A stretch of 6,840 nt of DNA. Origin: Chloroflexota bacterium (GTDB lineage: Bacteria; Chloroflexota; UBA6077). The stretch covers positions 1 to 6,840 of the forward strand of contig JAJYKO010000301.1 of the NCBI GenBank assembly GCA_021788565.1. The letters run 5' to 3'. This document shows positions 4,611 through 6,840 of the stretch, in pieces. The notes below the pieces were generated by a model. That model did no database searches. It saw only the letters and a program-made list of their open reading frames with translations, and was not told the origin of the DNA. Position numbers and translations under genes: made by a program. Every line of letters starts with the position of its first letter. The stretch's first letter is position 1.

Positions 4611-6095
4611 ATGATGCGAGTCCGAAAGAAGACCCTCGACAAGGCGACGGAGGCCACCATTAGCCAGGCGGCGACCGCCGGCATTCCCCTCGCCTTCGAT
4701 CGGTACGAGGATCAGGTCCCGGCATGTGGATTCGGCAGGATGGGGCTCGACTGCAAGGCGTGCACCCAGGGCCCCTGCCGGATTACCCCCTTCGAAGCCA
4801 CCAATGGCACTACCTGCGGCCGCGACCGCGAGGGCACCGTCGCCGCCAGCTTCCTGAGCATTATCGCCGACGGAGCGGTTGCCAACGCCTCCTTTGCCGG
4901 AGCCGAAGAGAAGGTGGCCGGCACCGTCTTCGCCGCCATCGCCGCCGCCAACGAGGGTAACGCCAGCGCGGAGCAGTTGCTGGCCAGGGCCGTCGAGGTG
5001 GCGAGCGCCGGGTTTGCTATGTTGCCGGCCGGCGTCGACGGCGCCGTGAAGGAGATCCAGACGGGCATCGGCGCCATCAATCCCGATAGGTTGAACATCC
5101 TGTTGATCGGCAACGTCCCGGCCACCAGGGCAAAGGCGATCGCAACAGAGCTTGCCTCGAACCCCAAGGTGAATGTCGTCGGAGCGGCCGGCGGCGAGGC
5201 CGCCGACGTGGCGGTGGCGGCCAACTACGGCTCTCAGGAAGCGCTGCTGGTGACCACCGCCATCGATGGCGTGGTGGCCGGCAAAGCGTGCGTTTCGCCG
5301 GGCTTCCTGGCCCTCGCCGCGAGGCAGGGTGTGCCCGTGGTGGACGCGGATAAGCTCGACGCCTCCCAGCTTATGGCAGACGCAGAGACCCACTTTCGGG
5401 TGAACGCGGGCCGCAGCCTGGCCGCCCGCTATGCGCCGGCTAGCGCGACCGTGGGCTTCGGCACCGCTATCTTCGGGGGCATCACGGCGGATCAGTGGAA
5501 GGGGCTGGTCGGATCAGGGATCAAGGGCATCGCCCTGATGGGCGGCTGCAACAACGCTGCCGAGACCCAGGACGCGGCCATCGTTCGCCAGACCCTGGAG
5601 CTGCTGAAGAACGACGTACTGGTGATCGCAACCGGCTGCGCCGCCGTTGGCCTGGCCAAGGCCGGCTACATGAATCCGAACCGCGTCTCCGACTTCGCCG
5701 GAAAGGGGCTGCAGAACTTCCTGGCAAGACTCTCCGAGGCGATCGGGCTGAGCGTCCCCGCCGTGATCGAGGCAGGCACCTGCTGGGAGATGCCCGCGGC
5801 CATGGGGATGGCGAAGCTGTTCCAGAAGGAGCTGAAGCTCCCCCTGGGCGCTTCCATGCCGGAGGTGTCGCGCCCGGCTGCCTGGAGCACGGCTCTGGCC
5901 ATCGCCGCCCAGGGCGTGCCCACCTACGTCGGCCCCATCCTGCCACTGGACGGTGGCCTGGAAACTGTGAACAACCTGAACGCTATGCTGGCGGCGAAGG
6001 GCGGGGCGCTCATGGGCCCAGGCCAGATGGGAACCGACCCCGAAGCCATCGTCAAGTTAGTGATGGGTATAGGAGGAGGGCAACGTGCTAACTGA
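4611..6095 (+). CDS. Short, divergent CooS-like (Ni-CO dehydrogenase family) protein
   Basis: The 494-residue protein belongs to the CooS/anaerobic CODH family but is well short of the usual ~630-640. The N-terminus has the cluster motif C39-GFGRMGL-D47-C48-x2-C51-x4-C56, then C69. The B-cluster cysteines are kept, while the second D-cluster cysteine is D47. Family landmarks QE (209-210), C227 (KACVSP), GGCNN (C313), TGCAA (C343) and GTCWE (C391) correspond to active-site cysteines; the 30-residue gap C313-C343 equals that recalled for C. hydrogenoformans CODH-II. The histidine of the usual GHxP motif is N168 (GNVP), and the CCTG cysteine region reads GAAGG (191-195). The usual active-site lysine near the C-terminus is apparently absent. 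The loss of ~90 residues lies mainly between C69 and N168. CO oxidation is therefore doubtful; a CODH-V-like or other reductase role is inferred. AGGAGG (4595-4600) precedes the start. Confidence 0.87.
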   Translation: MMRVRKKTLDKATEATISQAATAGIPLAFDRYEDQVPACGFGRMGLDCKACTQGPCRITPFEATNGTTCGRDREGTVAASFLSIIADGAVANASFAGAEEKVAGTVFAAIAAANEGNASAEQLLARAVEVASAGFAMLPAGVDGAVKEIQTGIGAINPDRLNILLIGNVPATRAKAIATELASNPKVNVVGAAGGEAADVAVAANYGSQEALLVTTAIDGVVAGKACVSPGFLALAARQGVPVVDADKLDASQLMADAETHFRVNAGRSLAARYAPASATVGFGTAIFGGITADQWKGLVGSGIKGIALMGGCNNAAETQDAAIVRQTLELLKNDVLVIATGCAAVGLAKAGYMNPNRVSDFAGKGLQNFLARLSEAIGLSVPAVIEAGTCWEMPAAMGMAKLFQKELKLPLGASMPEVSRPAAWSTALAIAAQGVPTYVGPILPLDGGLETVNNLNAMLAAKGGALMGPGQMGTDPEAIVKLVMGIGGGQRAN

Positions 6096-6831
6096 CGAAG
6101 CGAAATGCATCGGCTGTGGCAAGTGCATCCCCTACTGCCCGGTTCAGGCGCGCTCCTTCGCGCGGGCAGCCAACGGGGGACACACCTACATAGTCATAGA
6201 TCAAGAGTTGTGCGTAGAATGCGGCGTGTGTGAACGCGCCAAGGTCTGCCCCGTGGACGCCATCCACCAGGAGGAACTGGAGTTCCCCAGGAACGTCCGC
6301 GGCATCCTGTCCAACCCGCTGCTCCCCTTCGCCGGCACCGGAGTGCCGGGCCGCGGCACCGAGGAGATCAAAACCAACGAGATCTCCGGTCGCGTCAAGT
6401 ACGGCCGCGTGGGCGTCGGGGTCGAGATGGGTCGGCCGGGCATCAGCGCCAGGTGGACCGAGGTGGAGAGGGTGTGCATGATAGTGGCGAAGCTGGGCGT
6501 CGCCTTCTGCGACGAGAACCCCGTCACCGCCTTCATGGCCGACAAGAAGACCGGCAAGCTCCAGCCCGAGGTGGTTGGCGAGCGCTCGCTCTCCGCCATC
6601 GTCGAGTTCGAGATGGCCGCGGAGGATCTGCCGGCCCTCTTCAAGCTGCTGAAGGAAGAGGTGAACGACACCATCGAGACGGTCTACACCTTCGAGATAG
6701 CCGAGCGGCTCTACCCCGACGGGACCGCACCCGTCAAGAAGATGATCCTCGACTCCGGCATAGAGATGCTGCCGGTGAGCAAGAACAACCTCGGCCTCGG
6801 GCGGCCGCGCTTCCAGGAGGTGGCGAAGTGA
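6085..6831 (+). CDS. Ferredoxin-domain protein with an unidentified C-terminal domain
   Basis: A 248-residue cytoplasmic protein. Residues 1-60 form a bacterial 2[4Fe-4S] ferredoxin: C8-C11-C14-C18P and C43-C46-C49-C55P, the last spacing being five residues rather than three. Residues 85-242 form a separate domain with conserved-looking glycine-rich blocks (GVPGRGTEEIKTNEISGR, then GRVGVGVEMGRPG, and near the end NNLGLGRP), plus alternating strands and helices. I believe similar ferredoxin fusions exist in other anaerobes but cannot name the domain. The GTG start at 6085 follows AGGAGGAGGG (6071-6080) and overlaps the CooS-like gene by 11 bases, so the two are translated together. It probably delivers electrons to, or senses a ligand for, the CooS-like enzyme. 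No membrane segment is present. Confidence 0.8.
   Translation: MLTDEAKCIGCGKCIPYCPVQARSFARAANGGHTYIVIDQELCVECGVCERAKVCPVDAIHQEELEFPRNVRGILSNPLLPFAGTGVPGRGTEEIKTNEISGRVKYGRVGVGVEMGRPGISARWTEVERVCMIVAKLGVAFCDENPVTAFMADKKTGKLQPEVVGERSLSAIVEFEMAAEDLPALFKLLKEEVNDTIETVYTFEIAERLYPDGTAPVKKMILDSGIEMLPVSKNNLGLGRPRFQEVAK
6815..6820 (+). promoter_or_regulatory. Ribosome binding site for the next gene
   Basis: AGGAGG sits inside the end of the preceding gene and is seven bases before a GTG at 6828 that overlaps its stop codon (GTGA). This marks the start of a fourth operon gene. Confidence 0.7.
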
Positions 6832-6840
6832 CTCACAGCC
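6828..6840 (+). CDS. Start of a fourth operon gene, cut by the window edge
   Basis: GTG at 6828 overlaps the TGA of the preceding gene by two bases and has an ideal ribosome binding site at 6815-6820. Only four codons (M-T-H-S) are visible, so nothing can be said about the product. The coupling shows the operon continues to the right. Confidence 0.6.

Noticed and set aside
4188..5393. Minus-strand open frame of 401 codons opposite the iron-sulfur operon
   Set aside because: It is antisense to two clear genes with cluster motifs, is rich in Gly/His/Arg typical of a GC-rich shadow frame, and has no recognisable domain.

Overview
The window looks like a GC-rich bacterial chromosome. I favour an anaerobe, possibly of the Chloroflexota (Dehalococcoidia-like). 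This rests on the general look of the DnaA protein, the G/C-rich tandem intergenic repeats and the anaerobic iron-sulfur genes, and is an impression rather than a proof.

Left part (1-2543). The window opens inside a GT4-type glycosyltransferase gene (2-568). Its stop codon lies in a run of four G5 tracts, followed by a short C-rich 14-bp tandem repeat. A complete dnaA follows (771-2162). No dnaN and no recognisable DnaA-box cluster lie beside it. After dnaA comes about 380 bases without a gene, holding weak hairpins and a decayed palindromic repeat element.

Middle part (2544-4049). On the minus strand is a two-gene toxin-antitoxin module. The antitoxin (2956-3435) appears to join a Phd/YefM-like N-terminus to a HicB-like domain. 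A HicA-like toxin (2544-2954) starts one base after its stop. The module has its own promoter: a perfect TATAAT inside an AT-rich inverted repeat. About 100 bp away, on the other strand, is a strong sigma-70-like promoter (TAGACA-16-TATAAT). Its predicted start coincides with the first base of a stable hairpin. The following 440 bases have no convincing gene but hold a dense row of hairpins. This is either an unidentified structured RNA or a very long structured leader for the next operon.

Right part (4050-6840). A tightly packed plus-strand operon encodes a four-cluster CooF/HycB-type ferredoxin (4050-4607), a short CooS-like protein (4611-6095), and a protein with a 2[4Fe-4S] ferredoxin domain fused to a conserved-looking domain I cannot name (6085-6831). 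A fourth gene starts by overlap at 6828. The CooS-like protein keeps the B-cluster cysteines and four of the active-site cysteines. It appears to have lost one D-cluster cysteine and the histidine and one cysteine that hold the Ni-Fe C-cluster. It is therefore probably not an ordinary CO dehydrogenase. The operon most likely encodes a redox enzyme on a CODH scaffold with dedicated electron carriers and an unknown substrate. It and the structured region in front of it are the most interesting parts of the window.
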